55,370 nucleotides of DNA from an uncultured Pelagibacteraceae bacterium (GTDB lineage: Bacteria > Pseudomonadota > Alphaproteobacteria > Pelagibacterales > Pelagibacteraceae): assembly GCA_902578255.1 (NCBI GenBank), contig CACHCH010000008.1, positions 1 to 55,370 of the forward strand, written 5' to 3'. Both the position numbers and the translations under genes were made by a program. Under the pieces are notes generated by a model that made no database searches, was not told the DNA's origin, and was given only the letters and a program-made list of their open reading frames with translations. Positions within the stretch are counted from its first letter, which is position 1. Each line of letters opens with the position of its first letter. Below, piece by piece: positions 1 through 9,292 of the stretch.

Positions 1-190
1 ATGTTTCTATTTCATTTTCAAACAAATTTTCTACATTTAACTCAATATCCTTAGCTTGATTGAAGTTAATAAAAAAATTAGTAAAAATATATCTTCCAAA
101 TTTTTTTCTAGTCCACTTTTGTCTTTCTGTTAAGAGCTCATTGCGTTGTAAAAGTAATAGTTTTTTGGAATTATTATTAAGTTTTAGCAA
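1..190 (-). CDS. unidentified protein, N-terminal part only (cut by window edge)
   Basis: An open frame runs on the minus strand from a TTG at 190-188 to the left edge without a stop, giving about 63 residues of a protein whose C-terminus lies outside the window. The visible part is basic and Leu/Asn/Lys rich, with a stretch reading QKWTRKKFGRYIFTNFF. No ATG exists in this frame after the last upstream stop, so TTG is the likely start; it lies one base after the stop of the gamma-glutamylcyclotransferase-like gene, as expected for the last gene of a tight three-gene run with cinA. No Shine-Dalgarno is visible. I do not recognise the family, and the reading is tentative. Confidence 0.45.
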   Translation of the reverse strand, partial: MLKLNNNSKKLLLLQRNELLTERQKWTRKKFGRYIFTNFFINFNQAKDIELNVENLFENEIET

Positions 191-191
191 T

Positions 192-596
192 TTATTTTTG
201 ATTAAGTGCTTTAATTAAAAATCTTTTATCAAGGTTACAGTCTTTATAGCCTTTTTTTACAATATTGAGATATCTATCCGTTGGGAACATAAATGGTGAT
301 TTTTTAACCATAGTATACGTCATAATTTTTTTTCCATAATAATTAAAATAATACTTTTTATAAAGTATTGGATAATCTTCATAAATATCTAATTTTTTTT
401 CATCACTGTTTGAAATTTCAAATAACCCACCTGGAACTATCGAGTTTTTCTTTGGTTCAATATCTGCAGCCCTATATTTGCTTCTAAAGTTTAATCTAAA
501 ATTTTTTAAATTTATTTTTTTTAAAAAAATACTATCTTTACATCTACGTTTCATTTGAAAGTGATTTAAATTACTTCCATAAGCAAAATAAAGCAT
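192..596 (-). CDS. gamma-glutamylcyclotransferase-like (GGCT/AIG2 fold) protein
   Basis: The 134-residue product starts MLYFAYGSNLN, the YGSNL signature near the N-terminus of the GGCT-like / AIG2-like fold, which binds the substrate carboxylate. A later stretch, KKLDIYEDYPILYKK at about residues 67-81, resembles the family segment carrying the acidic catalytic residue and a Y-containing loop. Family members cleave gamma-glutamyl peptides to 5-oxoproline, but many small bacterial members have no proven substrate. The ATG overlaps the stop of cinA by one base (TAATG), so the two are probably translated together. Length fits a single-domain member. Family assignment is good; substrate unknown. 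Confidence 0.7.
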   Translation of the reverse strand: MLYFAYGSNLNHFQMKRRCKDSIFLKKINLKNFRLNFRSKYRAADIEPKKNSIVPGGLFEISNSDEKKLDIYEDYPILYKKYYFNYYGKKIMTYTMVKKSPFMFPTDRYLNIVKKGYKDCNLDKRFLIKALNQK

Positions 597-1345
597 TATC
601 TCTTAACAACTTCAATTTTCTTTGCATTAACAAATTTTAAAATTTGTGAATTGCAAATATCTATTTTTGATTGATCTTCAGACCTAATTACAATTGAAAC
701 ACCTAATTTTCCGGCGTGGAAAAAAGGATAGCTACCTATTTCAACATCTTGATTGTCATTTTGTACTTTTGTTAGAGAGTTTGCTATTTCACTCTCAACA
801 GTTCTTAAACTTATTGTGTGACTTTTAATCGGCTCTCCACCAACTATAGTGTTTGTTAAACCACCTAACATCGATTTAAGAATAGATGGGACACCAGGTA
901 AACAAAAAACATTTTCAATATTAAATCCAGGGGCACCACTTGTTGGGTTTAAAATTAAATTTGCGTTTTCAGGCATCCAGCACATTTTCTGTCGACCTTC
1001 GTTAAATTCACCTGGTTTGTAGTATGCCTCTAAAATTTTAAAAGCTTCTTTATGAATTTCATATTTAATCCCAAAAGTTTTTGAAACCGATTCAGCTGTG
1101 ATATCATCGTGAGTGGGACCTATACCTCCAGTTGTAAAAACATAATCATAAGTAGATTTTAATAAATTTAATGTATCTATAATTGTTTTTTCAACATCTG
1201 GAATAACTCTAACCTCCTCTACTTTGACGCCGATTGAGTTTAGCCAAACTGCTATGGTTGAAGTGTTGGTGTCTTGAGTTCTGCCTGATAAAATTTCATT
1301 ACCTATAATTAAAATTGCTGCATTAACTTTTGTTTTTTTTGTCAT
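596..1345 (-). CDS. cinA: CinA-like molybdopterin-binding-domain protein, short form
   Basis: The 249-residue protein matches the N-terminal MoCF-like domain of CinA (competence/damage-inducible protein A). It has the opening ILIIGNEILSGRTQDTN at residues 11-27 and the TTGGIGPTHDD loop at 71-81. Full-length CinA is about 400 residues, with a C-terminal nicotinamide-nucleotide amidase (PncC) domain that is absent here. Short forms are common in alphaproteobacteria and may act as ADP-ribose pyrophosphatase-like or nucleotide-cleaning enzymes; that role is not shown by the sequence. The start ATG lies 20 bases from the divergent sfsA start, and the stop overlaps the next gene by one base. Confidence 0.85.
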   Translation of the reverse strand: MTKKTKVNAAILIIGNEILSGRTQDTNTSTIAVWLNSIGVKVEEVRVIPDVEKTIIDTLNLLKSTYDYVFTTGGIGPTHDDITAESVSKTFGIKYEIHKEAFKILEAYYKPGEFNEGRQKMCWMPENANLILNPTSGAPGFNIENVFCLPGVPSILKSMLGGLTNTIVGGEPIKSHTISLRTVESEIANSLTKVQNDNQDVEIGSYPFFHAGKLGVSIVIRSEDQSKIDICNSQILKFVNAKKIEVVKR

Positions 1346-1359
1346 TTTATATATATAAT
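1330..1359 (+). promoter_or_regulatory. sfsA promoter placed for a leaderless mRNA
   Basis: A TTGTTT -35 at 1330-1335 and a perfect TATAAT -10 at 1354-1359 are separated by 18 bp. Only six bases separate the -10 from the sfsA ATG at 1366, so a start point at the usual distance would fall on the A of the ATG. The AAGG directly before the ATG is too close to act as a Shine-Dalgarno. The cinA start (1345, opposite strand) lies between the two boxes. Confidence 0.55.
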
Positions 1360-1365
1360 TTAAGG

Positions 1366-2070
1366 ATGGAATTTACCAAGTCTTTAATAAAAGGCAAATT
1401 AATCAAACGATATAAAAGATTTTTTACTGATGTTAAGTTACAAAAGGAAACTGTAACAGCTCATTGTCCTAATACAGGTTCAATGAAAGGCCTATTAGAT
1501 GAGGGCAATGATGTTTATTTACTTCCAAATAATGATCCTAAAAGAAAACTAAAATTTGGGCTCGAGATTATAAATTCGAGAAAAAATTTAGTTGGAGTTA
1601 ACACTCACATGGCTAATAGAATTGTACAGCATGGTTTAGAAAACAACCTGATTGATGAGCTTAAAAATAATGATGTTATTAAACCAGAAGTATTTTTTAA
1701 TAAAGAGACCAGATTTGATTTTTTGTTGGAAAAAAACAGTCAAAAAAGCTTTGTAGAGGTTAAAAATGTGACTTTATTTAGAGACGAAAACACTGCAGAA
1801 TTTCCTGATGCTATAACATCAAGAGGATCAAAACATTTATTAACACTTATTGATGCCATAAAAAAAGGCTATAAAACATATCTATTATTTTTAGTTCAAA
1901 TTCAAAATATGAAATATTTTAAAATAGCTAAAGATATAGATGAACAGTATTATAGAAATTATCTACTAGCTAAAAATGCAGGAGTAAATTTTTTAGCTTA
2001 CAGATGCAATATAAGTTCGAAAAAAATTTTTATAGATAAAAAACTAAAAATACTTGATGAGCAATTATAA
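1366..2070 (+). CDS. sfsA: SfsA family DNA-binding / sugar fermentation stimulation protein
   Basis: The start chosen is ATG 1366 (MEFTKSLIKGKL), giving 234 residues, the normal SfsA length; an in-frame start at 1330 would put extra residues across the promoter and the cinA start. The protein has the conserved AHCPNTGSMKGLL segment near residues 32-44, the FDFLL and FVEVKNVTL segments of the nuclease-like fold (D and ExK residues), and the GSKHLLTL motif. E. coli SfsA binds DNA and affects maltose genes; its true biochemical role is unsettled. Its last 14 bases overlap map, so the two are coupled. Confidence 0.9.
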   Translation: MEFTKSLIKGKLIKRYKRFFTDVKLQKETVTAHCPNTGSMKGLLDEGNDVYLLPNNDPKRKLKFGLEIINSRKNLVGVNTHMANRIVQHGLENNLIDELKNNDVIKPEVFFNKETRFDFLLEKNSQKSFVEVKNVTLFRDENTAEFPDAITSRGSKHLLTLIDAIKKGYKTYLLFLVQIQNMKYFKIAKDIDEQYYRNYLLAKNAGVNFLAYRCNISSKKIFIDKKLKILDEQL

Positions 2071-2827
2071 AGAAAAATTTGAAAAGATGAAAGTTGCGGG
2101 TAATCTTGCAGCGAGAACTTTAGATATGTTAACAGAAAATATTAAGGAGGGTGTAAGTACAGACTATATTGATAAGTTAGGATATGAATTTATAAGAGAT
2201 AATGGAGGTTACTCTGCTCCACTTTACTATAGAGGTTTTACTAAATCACTCTGCACATCTTTAAATCATGTTGTTTGTCATGGAATTCCCTCGGATAGAA
2301 TTTTAAAAGATGGTGATGCTGTTAATGTGGATGTTACTGCAATAGTTGATGAGCATTATGGCGATACAAGTAGGATGTTTTGTATTGGAAAAACACCAAT
2401 AAAGTTAAATAATCTAATTGATACAACACATGAGTCTATGATGAGAGCAATTAAAATTTTAAAACCTGGAATAAAATTAGGTGATATTGGATATACAATT
2501 CAATCATTTGTTGAAGAGAAAGGTTTTTCCGTAGTTCGAGATTTTTGTGGTCACGGAATAAGTACAACTTTTCATGAAGCTCCCAATATTTTACATTATG
2601 GAAGTAAAAATACAGGAATGGAACTGAGACCTGGAATGACATTTACTATTGAACCTATGATCAATTCGGGAAAATATGATGTTAAGATGTTAAATGATGG
2701 CTGGACAGCAGTTACAAAAGATAAATCTTTATCAGCTCAATTTGAACATACGCTAGGAATTACTGAAAATGGTTATGAAATCTTTACAGAATCTGCTAAA
2801 GGTTATTTAAAGCCTCCATACTTATAA
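2057..2827 (+). CDS. map: type I methionine aminopeptidase
   Basis: This enzyme removes the initiator Met from new proteins in the cytoplasm. The 256-residue product shows all five metal ligands of the pita-bread fold: D92 (NVDVTAI), D103 (YGDTSRMF), H166 (CGHGIST), E199 (FTIEPM) and E230 (AQFEHTLGIT), plus the substrate-contacting His in HVVCHGIPS near residue 75. There is no N-terminal zinc-finger extension, so it is the basic type Ia form. ATG 2057 is preferred over TTG 2054. The gene starts inside the end of sfsA and stops three bases before purB. Confidence 0.96.
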   Translation: MSNYKEKFEKMKVAGNLAARTLDMLTENIKEGVSTDYIDKLGYEFIRDNGGYSAPLYYRGFTKSLCTSLNHVVCHGIPSDRILKDGDAVNVDVTAIVDEHYGDTSRMFCIGKTPIKLNNLIDTTHESMMRAIKILKPGIKLGDIGYTIQSFVEEKGFSVVRDFCGHGISTTFHEAPNILHYGSKNTGMELRPGMTFTIEPMINSGKYDVKMLNDGWTAVTKDKSLSAQFEHTLGITENGYEIFTESAKGYLKPPYL

Positions 2828-2830
2828 TTA

Positions 2831-4123
2831 ATGATTAAGAGATACTCGCGTAAACAATTAACTGACATTTGGTCAGAGGAAAATAAATATAAAATTTGGT
2901 TAGATGTTGAAATTGCTGCAGCAGAAGCAATGGAAAAACTTGGACAGATTCCAAGAGGTGTTGCATCAGTTGTAAGAAAAAAAACTAAAATTAATGTCAC
3001 AAGAATTCATAAAATAGAGACTGAAGTTAAACACGATGTGATTGCATTTCTAACATCTGTTACTGAAAAAGCTGGAATTAAAGCTAGATATCTTCACCAA
3101 GGGATGACTTCTTCTGATGTTTTGGATACTAGTTTTAATATTCAATTGGTCCAATCAGGGAAAATCATTTTAAAAGATATCGATCAAATTTTAAAAGTAC
3201 TTAAAAGACAGGCTAAAAAATATAAATTAACTCCATGCATGGGACGTAGTCATGGTATTCACGCAGAGCCAATTACTTTTGGCTTAAAATTAGCTTCATT
3301 TTACGAAGAATTTAAAAGAAATAAAAAAAGATTATCTGAAGCAATAGATGAGGTTTCAACTTGTGCAATTTCAGGAGCTGTTGGAACATTTGCCAACATC
3401 AATCCTAATGTTGAAAAATACGTCGCAAAAAAATTAGGTTTAAAAGTTGAGCCAATTTCAACGCAAGTTATACCAAGAGACAGACATGCATTTTATTTTT
3501 CAGTTTTAGGAATTATAGCAGGCTCAATAGAGAGGGTGGCTATTGAAATTAGACACCTGCAGAGAACAGAGGTTTATGAATTGCAGGAATATTTTTCAAA
3601 AAAACAAAAAGGCTCCTCAGCAATGCCTCACAAAAAAAATCCTATTTTAAGTGAAAATCTAACTGGACTTGCAAGAATGGTGAGAAGTGCAGTTGTACCT
3701 GCATTGGAAAATATTGCACTATGGCATGAAAGAGATATTTCTCATTCAAGTGTGGAAAGAAATATTGGTCCAGATGCAAATATCACAACTGACTTTGCTT
3801 TGGTAAGACTTAAAAATATTTTAGATAATATGATTGTCTATCCAAAAAAAATGCTTGAAAATTTGAATATAACTAAAGGTTTAATTTTTTCACAAGAAGT
3901 AATGTTGGAATTAACAAAATCAGGATTAAGCAGAGAAAAATCATATAAAATGGTTCAGAGCTATGCAAAAAAGTGTTTTGAAGAAAATCTAAATTTATAC
4001 GATGTTCTTTTAGAGGATAAATTTATCATGACTAAAATTTCTCAAAAAAGACTAAAATCTATTTTCAGTTACTCTAAACATTTTAAAAATGTAAATTTAA
4101 TCTTTAGAAGAGTTTTTAAATAA
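2831..4123 (+). CDS. purB: adenylosuccinate lyase
   Basis: PurB cleaves SAICAR to AICAR and adenylosuccinate to AMP, releasing fumarate in each case. The 430-residue length is typical of the short bacterial form. The fumarase/aspartase superfamily signature appears as [11 protein letters not shown] near residue 260. The TSSDVLDT segment near residue 95 and [10 protein letters not shown] near residue 140 hold other active-site residues. The gene opens the purine block: it follows map by three bases, and its TAA overlaps the ATG of purC (TAATG). It supplies the step right after PurC. Confidence 0.97.
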   Translation: MIKRYSRKQLTDIWSEENKYKIWLDVEIAAAEAMEKLGQIPRGVASVVRKKTKINVTRIHKIETEVKHDVIAFLTSVTEKAGIKARYLHQGMTSSDVLDTSFNIQLVQSGKIILKDIDQILKVLKRQAKKYKLTPCMGRSHGIHAEPITFGLKLASFYEEFKRNKKRLSEAIDEVSTCAISGAVGTFANINPNVEKYVAKKLGLKVEPISTQVIPRDRHAFYFSVLGIIAGSIERVAIEIRHLQRTEVYELQEYFSKKQKGSSAMPHKKNPILSENLTGLARMVRSAVVPALENIALWHERDISHSSVERNIGPDANITTDFALVRLKNILDNMIVYPKKMLENLNITKGLIFSQEVMLELTKSGLSREKSYKMVQSYAKKCFEENLNLYDVLLEDKFIMTKISQKRLKSIFSYSKHFKNVNLIFRRVFK

Positions 4124-4908
4124 TGAAAAAAGGGAAAAAATTATACGAAGGAAAAGCTAAAATTATTTATGCTACAACAGATAAAGATTTAGTAATTCAA
4201 TATTTTAAAGATGATGCTACAGCTTTTAATAATCAAAAAAAATCTACCATTGAAGGAAAAGGTGTTTTAAACAATAGAATTTCTGAACATATACTTTCAA
4301 GCCTTTCACAAATAGGTATCAAAAATCATTTAGTTAAAAGATTAAACATGCGTGAGCAAGTTGTTAAACTTGTTGAGATAATTCCTATTGAATTTATTGT
4401 AAGAAATGTTGCAACAGGATCTTTAACAAAACGTCTTGGAATTGAAGATGGAACTGTTTTAAAAGAGCCTTTAATTGAATATTGTTTAAAAGATGACAAA
4501 CTTGGAGATCCACTTATTGCTGAGGAACATATACTAGCTTTTGATTGGGCATCAAAAAAAGAAATAGATAAAGTAAAAAAAATGATATTAAGAATTAATG
4601 ATTTTATGATTGGAATGTTTAGAGGAGTAGGAATTAAACTAATAGACTTTAAGTTAGAATTTGGAAGACTAGATGCTAATGGAAAAAAAGATGTTATTTT
4701 AGCTGACGAAATAAGCCCTGATACTTGCAGGTTATGGGACAGTTTAACTGATAAAAAATTAGATAAAGATAGGTTTAGAAAAGATCTAGGAGATCTAATT
4801 CCAGCCTACACTGAAGTTGCTAAAAGACTTGGTATCCTTCATGAACAATCAAACTTAAGTGCAGTAAATGTAACAAAACTATCTTCAGTAAAAAGAAAGC
4901 GTAAATGA
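4123..4908 (+). CDS. purC: phosphoribosylaminoimidazole-succinocarboxamide synthase (SAICAR synthetase)
   Basis: PurC joins CAIR and aspartate with ATP to give SAICAR. The N-terminus has the nucleotide-binding [10 protein letters not shown] segment (residues 7-16), then the [15 protein letters not shown] block near residue 90 and the [11 protein letters not shown] signature near residue 170. The 261 residues include a basic C-terminal tail (ending SSVKRKRK), slightly longer than the common 235-255 residue form. It overlaps purB by one base and purS by four bases (ATGA), so translation through the block is probably coupled. Confidence 0.97.
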   Translation: MKKGKKLYEGKAKIIYATTDKDLVIQYFKDDATAFNNQKKSTIEGKGVLNNRISEHILSSLSQIGIKNHLVKRLNMREQVVKLVEIIPIEFIVRNVATGSLTKRLGIEDGTVLKEPLIEYCLKDDKLGDPLIAEEHILAFDWASKKEIDKVKKMILRINDFMIGMFRGVGIKLIDFKLEFGRLDANGKKDVILADEISPDTCRLWDSLTDKKLDKDRFRKDLGDLIPAYTEVAKRLGILHEQSNLSAVNVTKLSSVKRKRK

Positions 4909-5144
4909 AAATATCAGTAATTATTACACTTAAAAAAGATGTTTTGGATCCTCAGGGTAAAGTTATTCATCAAGCACTCGATGGTATGGGATTTAATGAT
5001 GTAAATGAAGTAAGACAAGGTAAATATTTTGAAATTGACGCTAAAGAAACTGATCCTAAAAAGGCAAAAGATAAAGTTGAAGAAATGTGCAAAAAACTTT
5101 TAGCTAATCTTGTAATAGAAAATTACAAAATTATCGATGCATAA
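4905..5144 (+). CDS. purS: FGAM synthetase subunit PurS
   Basis: This 79-residue protein is the small bridging subunit of the three-part phosphoribosylformylglycinamidine synthase (PurL-PurQ-PurS). It shows the usual PurS pattern: [17 protein letters not shown] at the start, then a glycine and [11 protein letters not shown]. Its presence agrees with the short PurL here (730 residues) rather than the fused 1300-residue enzyme of gammaproteobacteria. It overlaps purC by four bases and is followed by purQ after six bases. Confidence 0.95.
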   Translation: MKISVIITLKKDVLDPQGKVIHQALDGMGFNDVNEVRQGKYFEIDAKETDPKKAKDKVEEMCKKLLANLVIENYKIIDA

Positions 5145-5150
5145 TAATTC

Positions 5151-5834
5151 ATGAAATCATCAGTTATTACATTCCCTGGTTCTAATTGTGACAGGGACAT
5201 GGATGTTGCTTTAAAAAAATTTGGTTTTAAAAATAAAATGGTTTGGCATCAAGATGTTGAGTTGCCAAAAAGTGATTTAGTAGTTTTACCTGGTGGTTTT
5301 TCATATGGCGATTATTTAAGATGTGGGAGCATGGCTTCTAAATCTAAGATTATGCAATCAGTAATCAATTTTGCAAATTCTGGTGGAATGGTAATGGGTA
5401 TTTGTAATGGTTTTCAAATTTTAGTTGAAGCTGGATTGGTCCCTGGTGTTTTGTTGAGAAACAAATACTTAGAATTTATTTGTAAAAATGTTTTTGTTAA
5501 AATTAACAACAAAGATAATGCTTATTTTAAAAACATTAACAATAACGTATTAGAGCTTCACATCGCACATAATGAAGGTAATTATTTTTGTACAAGTGAT
5601 CAATTAAAAGAAATTGAAGATAATGCTCAAGTTGCAATAAATTACTGTGACCAAAGTGGTGAAATTAAAGATACATTTAATCCAAATGGATCTGTAAATA
5701 ATATTGCAGGAATTTTTAATAAAGAGAAAAATGTTCTAGGAATGATGCCTCATCCTGAACGAATGATCGACCCCTATCTGTCAGGCGAAGATGGCTCTCT
5801 TTTTCTTAAAAACTTAATTAATAATTTAAAATGA
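5151..5834 (+). CDS. purQ: FGAM synthetase glutaminase subunit PurQ
   Basis: PurQ hydrolyses glutamine and passes ammonia to PurL. It is a class I (triad) glutamine amidotransferase: the nucleophile is C85 in VMGICNGFQIL, and the His/Glu pair is in MMPHPERM near the C-terminus. FPGSNCDRDMD at residues 8-18 and LPGGFSYGDYLR near residue 46 are characteristic. The 227 residues match the stand-alone form. It overlaps purL by four bases (ATGA). Confidence 0.97.
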   Translation: MKSSVITFPGSNCDRDMDVALKKFGFKNKMVWHQDVELPKSDLVVLPGGFSYGDYLRCGSMASKSKIMQSVINFANSGGMVMGICNGFQILVEAGLVPGVLLRNKYLEFICKNVFVKINNKDNAYFKNINNNVLELHIAHNEGNYFCTSDQLKEIEDNAQVAINYCDQSGEIKDTFNPNGSVNNIAGIFNKEKNVLGMMPHPERMIDPYLSGEDGSLFLKNLINNLK

Positions 5835-8023
5835 TTGTTAACGAGAAAGTAGCTATCGATCATGGATTAAAAAAAGATGAGTATAAAAAAATCTGTGAAC
5901 TTTTAAATAGAATTCCTAACATTACAGAATTGGGAATATTTTCTGCGATGTGGAATGAACACTGCTCTTATAAATCTTCAAGGCTTCACTTAAAAAAATT
6001 ACCAACTAAAGGTAAACAAGTTATTCAAGGACCTGGTGAAAATGCTGGGGTAATTGATATTGGAGATAATGATGCAATTGTCTTTAAAATTGAAAGTCAT
6101 AACCACCCTTCTTTCATTGAACCTTATCAAGGTGCTGCCACAGGAGTTGGCGGAATAATGAGAGATGTGTTTACGATGGGGGCAAGACCAATAGCAAATT
6201 TAAACTCAATACACTTTGGTTCAACTCAGCATAAAAAAACCAAAAATCTATTAAGAGGTGTTGTTCATGGAATTGGAGGATACGGTAACTGTATGGGTGT
6301 TCCAACAATTGCAGGACAAACAAGTTTTGATAGTTCGTATAATGGAAATATTCTTGTTAACGCAATGACATTGGGTTTAGTAAAGAAAGACAAGATTTTT
6401 TATTCTAAAGCAGCTGGTTTAAATAAACCTGTAATATACGTTGGATCTAAAACAGGTCGTGATGGTATTCATGGAGCAAGTATGGCTTCTGCTGGTTTTG
6501 ATGAAAAAATTGAGGAAAAAAAACCAACCGTACAAGTCGGCGATCCATTTACAGAAAAGCTTTTGCTAGAAGCATGTCTAGAATTAATGGCAGGAGACTC
6601 AATTATAGCAATCCAAGATATGGGAGCAGCAGGTCTTACTTCTTCAAGTATTGAAATGGCTTCGAAAGGAAATCTTGGAATAGAAATTAATTTAAATAAA
6701 GTGCCGTGTAGGGAATCAAAAATGACTCCTTATGAAATCATGCTTTCTGAAAGTCAGGAAAGAATGTTGATTGTTTTAGAAAATGGAAAAGAAGACCAAG
6801 CTAAAGAAATATTTGATAAATGGAATTTAGATTTTGCTGTTATTGGAAAAACTACTAAAACAAAAAAAATTGAACTTTATTTTGATAGTGAAAAAGTTGC
6901 TGACATACCAGTAAATACTCTTGTTGAAAATTCACCAATGTATGATCGAAAATGGAAAAAAGCTAAACTTCCTAAGAAAAATAAAATTAACAAGGATGAT
7001 ATAAATAATTTAAAAATAATTGAGGTTCTAAAAAAAATTTTATCTAATCCAAATATTTCTAGTAAAGAATGGATTTGGCAACAGTTTGATCATACAGTGA
7101 TGGGAGATACCATTCAAAAGCCTGGTGGAGACTCTGGTGTAGTGAGAGTTCATGGCACCAATAAAGCAGTTGCAGCAACTGTAGACTCGTCAGCAGTGTA
7201 TTGTTGGGCTCATCCTCTTACTGGAGGACAACAAGTAGTATGTGAAAGTTTTAGAAATTTAATATCTGTTGGAGCAAAACCTATTGCTATTACAAATTGT
7301 TTAAATTTTGGAAGTCCTGAAAACGAGGAGAACATGGGGGAGTTTGTTGAATGTGTTCAAGGGATTGGAGAAGCAAGCTCTTATTTAAAATTTCCTGTCG
7401 TGTCTGGAAATGTTTCTTTCTATAATCAAACAAAAGATCAAGGTATCAAACCCACTCCATCTATAGGTGGTGTTGGATTAATTAATGATTATACAAAAAT
7501 GATCACTATGGATTTTAAAGAAATTGATAATGTTGTGATAGTTATTGGTAAAACAGAAGGCCATATTGATCAAAGTTTGTTTGCAAGAGTTATATTGGAT
7601 GAAAAAAATGGTCCTCCACCAGAAATAAATCTATTTAACGAAAAAAATAATGGAGAAACACTGTTAAAGTTAATTGACAATAATTTAATTAAAAGTGCCC
7701 ATGATGTTTCTTTAGGTGGAATAATTACAGCAGTCTCAAAAATGTGTATTAAAGGTAATAAAGGTATTAATCTTAAAAAACCAAAATATTTAATCAGTGA
7801 GCTTGAATATTTCTTTGGGGAAGATCAAGGTAGATACATTGTTGAAATCAACAAAAAAGACCAAAAAAAAGTCCTAAATATATTAAATAAAAATGCAGTT
7901 CATTATGATGAGCTTGGAACAATCAATGAAAATATGCTATTTTTGAACGAAAAGACAAAAGTTACAATTGACGAACTAAAAGGGTTTAATACAAAGTGGT
8001 TAAAAGAATATATGAGTAACTGA
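5831..8023 (+). CDS. purL: FGAM synthetase large subunit PurL (short form)
   Basis: PurL converts FGAR to FGAM using ATP and the ammonia released by PurQ. The 730-residue protein is the short form that works with PurS and PurQ, both encoded directly upstream. Features include MWNEHCSYKSS near residue 40 (catalytic His), FKIESHNHPS near residue 95, GGVGGI-type glycine-rich ATP loops and a second AIRS-like half from about residue 430 with VSGNVSFYN. The stop TGA overlaps the ATG of the bolA-like gene. Confidence 0.97.
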   Translation: MIVNEKVAIDHGLKKDEYKKICELLNRIPNITELGIFSAMWNEHCSYKSSRLHLKKLPTKGKQVIQGPGENAGVIDIGDNDAIVFKIESHNHPSFIEPYQGAATGVGGIMRDVFTMGARPIANLNSIHFGSTQHKKTKNLLRGVVHGIGGYGNCMGVPTIAGQTSFDSSYNGNILVNAMTLGLVKKDKIFYSKAAGLNKPVIYVGSKTGRDGIHGASMASAGFDEKIEEKKPTVQVGDPFTEKLLLEACLELMAGDSIIAIQDMGAAGLTSSSIEMASKGNLGIEINLNKVPCRESKMTPYEIMLSESQERMLIVLENGKEDQAKEIFDKWNLDFAVIGKTTKTKKIELYFDSEKVADIPVNTLVENSPMYDRKWKKAKLPKKNKINKDDINNLKIIEVLKKILSNPNISSKEWIWQQFDHTVMGDTIQKPGGDSGVVRVHGTNKAVAATVDSSAVYCWAHPLTGGQQVVCESFRNLISVGAKPIAITNCLNFGSPENEENMGEFVECVQGIGEASSYLKFPVVSGNVSFYNQTKDQGIKPTPSIGGVGLINDYTKMITMDFKEIDNVVIVIGKTEGHIDQSLFARVILDEKNGPPPEINLFNEKNNGETLLKLIDNNLIKSAHDVSLGGIITAVSKMCIKGNKGINLKKPKYLISELEYFFGEDQGRYIVEINKKDQKKVLNILNKNAVHYDELGTINENMLFLNEKTKVTIDELKGFNTKWLKEYMSN

Positions 8024-8253
8024 TGGCAATGAATTTAAACGAAATTGAGAGTTTAATTAAAGAGGCAATGCCTGATGCTGTTGTTGAAATACAAGATTTA
8101 GCCGGTGATGGAAACCATTATTCTGCGACTATAACCTCATCTCAATTTTCAGGAAAAAGTAAAATTGAACAACATAAAATGGTTTACAATTCATTAAAAG
8201 GCAGAATGGGTAATGAATTACATGCTTTAGCAATCAAAACAAAGGAAAACTAA
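8023..8253 (+). CDS. BolA/IbaG family protein
   Basis: This 76-residue protein has the BolA fold pattern: an N-terminal helix ([20 protein letters not shown]), the [10 protein letters not shown] strand with the conserved His, and [11 protein letters not shown] with a second His used in cluster sharing with a monothiol glutaredoxin. The next gene, one base downstream, is exactly that glutaredoxin, so the pair probably handles [2Fe-2S] cluster transfer. The short form resembles IbaG/BolA2 more than E. coli BolA. Its start overlaps the stop of purL, so it shares the purine transcript. Confidence 0.9.
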   Translation: MAMNLNEIESLIKEAMPDAVVEIQDLAGDGNHYSATITSSQFSGKSKIEQHKMVYNSLKGRMGNELHALAIKTKEN

Positions 8254-8254
8254 A

Positions 8255-8593
8255 ATGGACCAGGAAACGAATGATTTAATTAAAAAAGAAATTGAAAATA
8301 ATGAAGTTTGCTTATTCATGAAAGGTACACCTGATGCACCTCAATGTGGTTTCTCAATGGCTACATCTAATATTTTAAAAGTAATGGAAGTAAATTTTAA
8401 AGGTGTAAATGTTTTAGCAGATCAGAAACTTAGAGAAGGTATAAAAGTTTATAGTGATTGGCCAACTATCCCTCAACTATATGTTAAAAATGAATTTGTA
8501 GGTGGATGTGACATTATAAAAGAAATGTTTGAAAGTGGTGAACTTGCTAAACTTCTTGAAAGTAAAAATATAAATTTTAAGGCTAAAAACTAA
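8255..8593 (+). CDS. grxD: monothiol glutaredoxin, Grx4/GrxD type
   Basis: This 112-residue protein has the CGFS active site of monothiol glutaredoxins (C31-G-F-S, in [12 protein letters not shown]), the WPTIPQLYV segment and the GGCDI glutathione-binding motif. These proteins carry [2Fe-2S] clusters bridged by glutathione and work with BolA proteins. The BolA partner lies one base upstream. The stop abuts the stop of the convergent rpsD with no spacer, and no terminator hairpin is visible between them. Confidence 0.95.
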   Translation: MDQETNDLIKKEIENNEVCLFMKGTPDAPQCGFSMATSNILKVMEVNFKGVNVLADQKLREGIKVYSDWPTIPQLYVKNEFVGGCDIIKEMFESGELAKLLESKNINFKAKN

Positions 8594-9211
8594 TTATCTA
8601 GAATAATATTCAATAACTAGGTTAGGCTCCATAACAATTGGATAAGGAACTTCTTCAAATTTTGGAGTTCTTACAAACTTAAGCTTTTTATTTTTTTCAT
8701 CCATTTGAATGTATTCAGGAGTTTCTCTTTCCTTGTTTGCTAATGCTATATCAACAATTGCTAATTGTTTCGATTTATCTCTTATCTCTATTGAATCTTC
8801 TTCTTTAACCAAATAACTTCCAATATTAACTTTTTTATCATTAACTTTAACATGTCCATGGTTAATTAGTTGTCTAGCTGAAAATATTGTTGTTGCAAAT
8901 TTTGCTCTGTAAATTACCGCATCTAATCTTCTTTCAAGTAAACCTATTAAATTTTCGCCTGTATCACCTTTAAGCATTACAGCTTTTTTATAAATATTTC
9001 TAAACTGCCTCTCGTTAATATTACCATAGTAAGCTTTCAGCTTTTGCTTGGCTTGTAACTGAATTCCATAATCTGAAGGTTTAGATGATCTAGTTTGACC
9101 ATGTTGTCCTGGTCCGTAGGCTCTGGTATTAAATGGACTTTTCGGTCTACCCCAAAGGTTAACCTTTAGTCTTCTATCTACCTTATGTTTAGAGTTTAAT
9201 CTTTTAGTCAT
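8594..9211 (-). CDS. rpsD: 30S ribosomal protein S4
   Basis: Ribosomal protein S4 organises 16S rRNA early in small-subunit assembly. The 205-residue protein has the N-terminal [26 protein letters not shown] region typical of alphaproteobacterial S4 without the zinc Cys cluster. The S4 RNA-binding domain is at about residues 95-155 ([14 protein letters not shown], then [13 protein letters not shown]). The C-terminus ends IEYYSR as usual. It is separate from the ribosomal operons, with its own promoter upstream and a very short leader. Confidence 0.97.
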   Translation of the reverse strand: MTKRLNSKHKVDRRLKVNLWGRPKSPFNTRAYGPGQHGQTRSSKPSDYGIQLQAKQKLKAYYGNINERQFRNIYKKAVMLKGDTGENLIGLLERRLDAVIYRAKFATTIFSARQLINHGHVKVNDKKVNIGSYLVKEEDSIEIRDKSKQLAIVDIALANKERETPEYIQMDEKNKKLKFVRTPKFEEVPYPIVMEPNLVIEYYSR

Positions 9212-9223
9212 TTAATAGTGGGG

Positions 9224-9251
9224 GTTATAAACCTACTCATTATTTTGTCAA
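9224..9251 (-). promoter_or_regulatory. rpsD promoter
   Basis: On the minus strand a perfect TTGACA -35 (9251-9246) and TATAAC -10 (9229-9224) are spaced by 16 bp. The ATG of rpsD (9211) is 12 bases past the -10, so the predicted leader is only about 5-6 nucleotides, with no room for a normal Shine-Dalgarno and no S4 leader element of the kind used for feedback in other bacteria. Confidence 0.6.
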
Positions 9252-9292
9252 TCGACGATTTATCTTAAATTAAAACCCTTTACGATATAATT

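Noticed and set aside
1330..1365. Longer sfsA start upstream of ATG 1366
   Set aside because: It would cover the TATAAT box and the cinA start, and adds residues not typical of SfsA.
8575..8600. Bidirectional terminator between grxD and rpsD
   Set aside because: The stop codons touch and no inverted repeat with a T-run is present.
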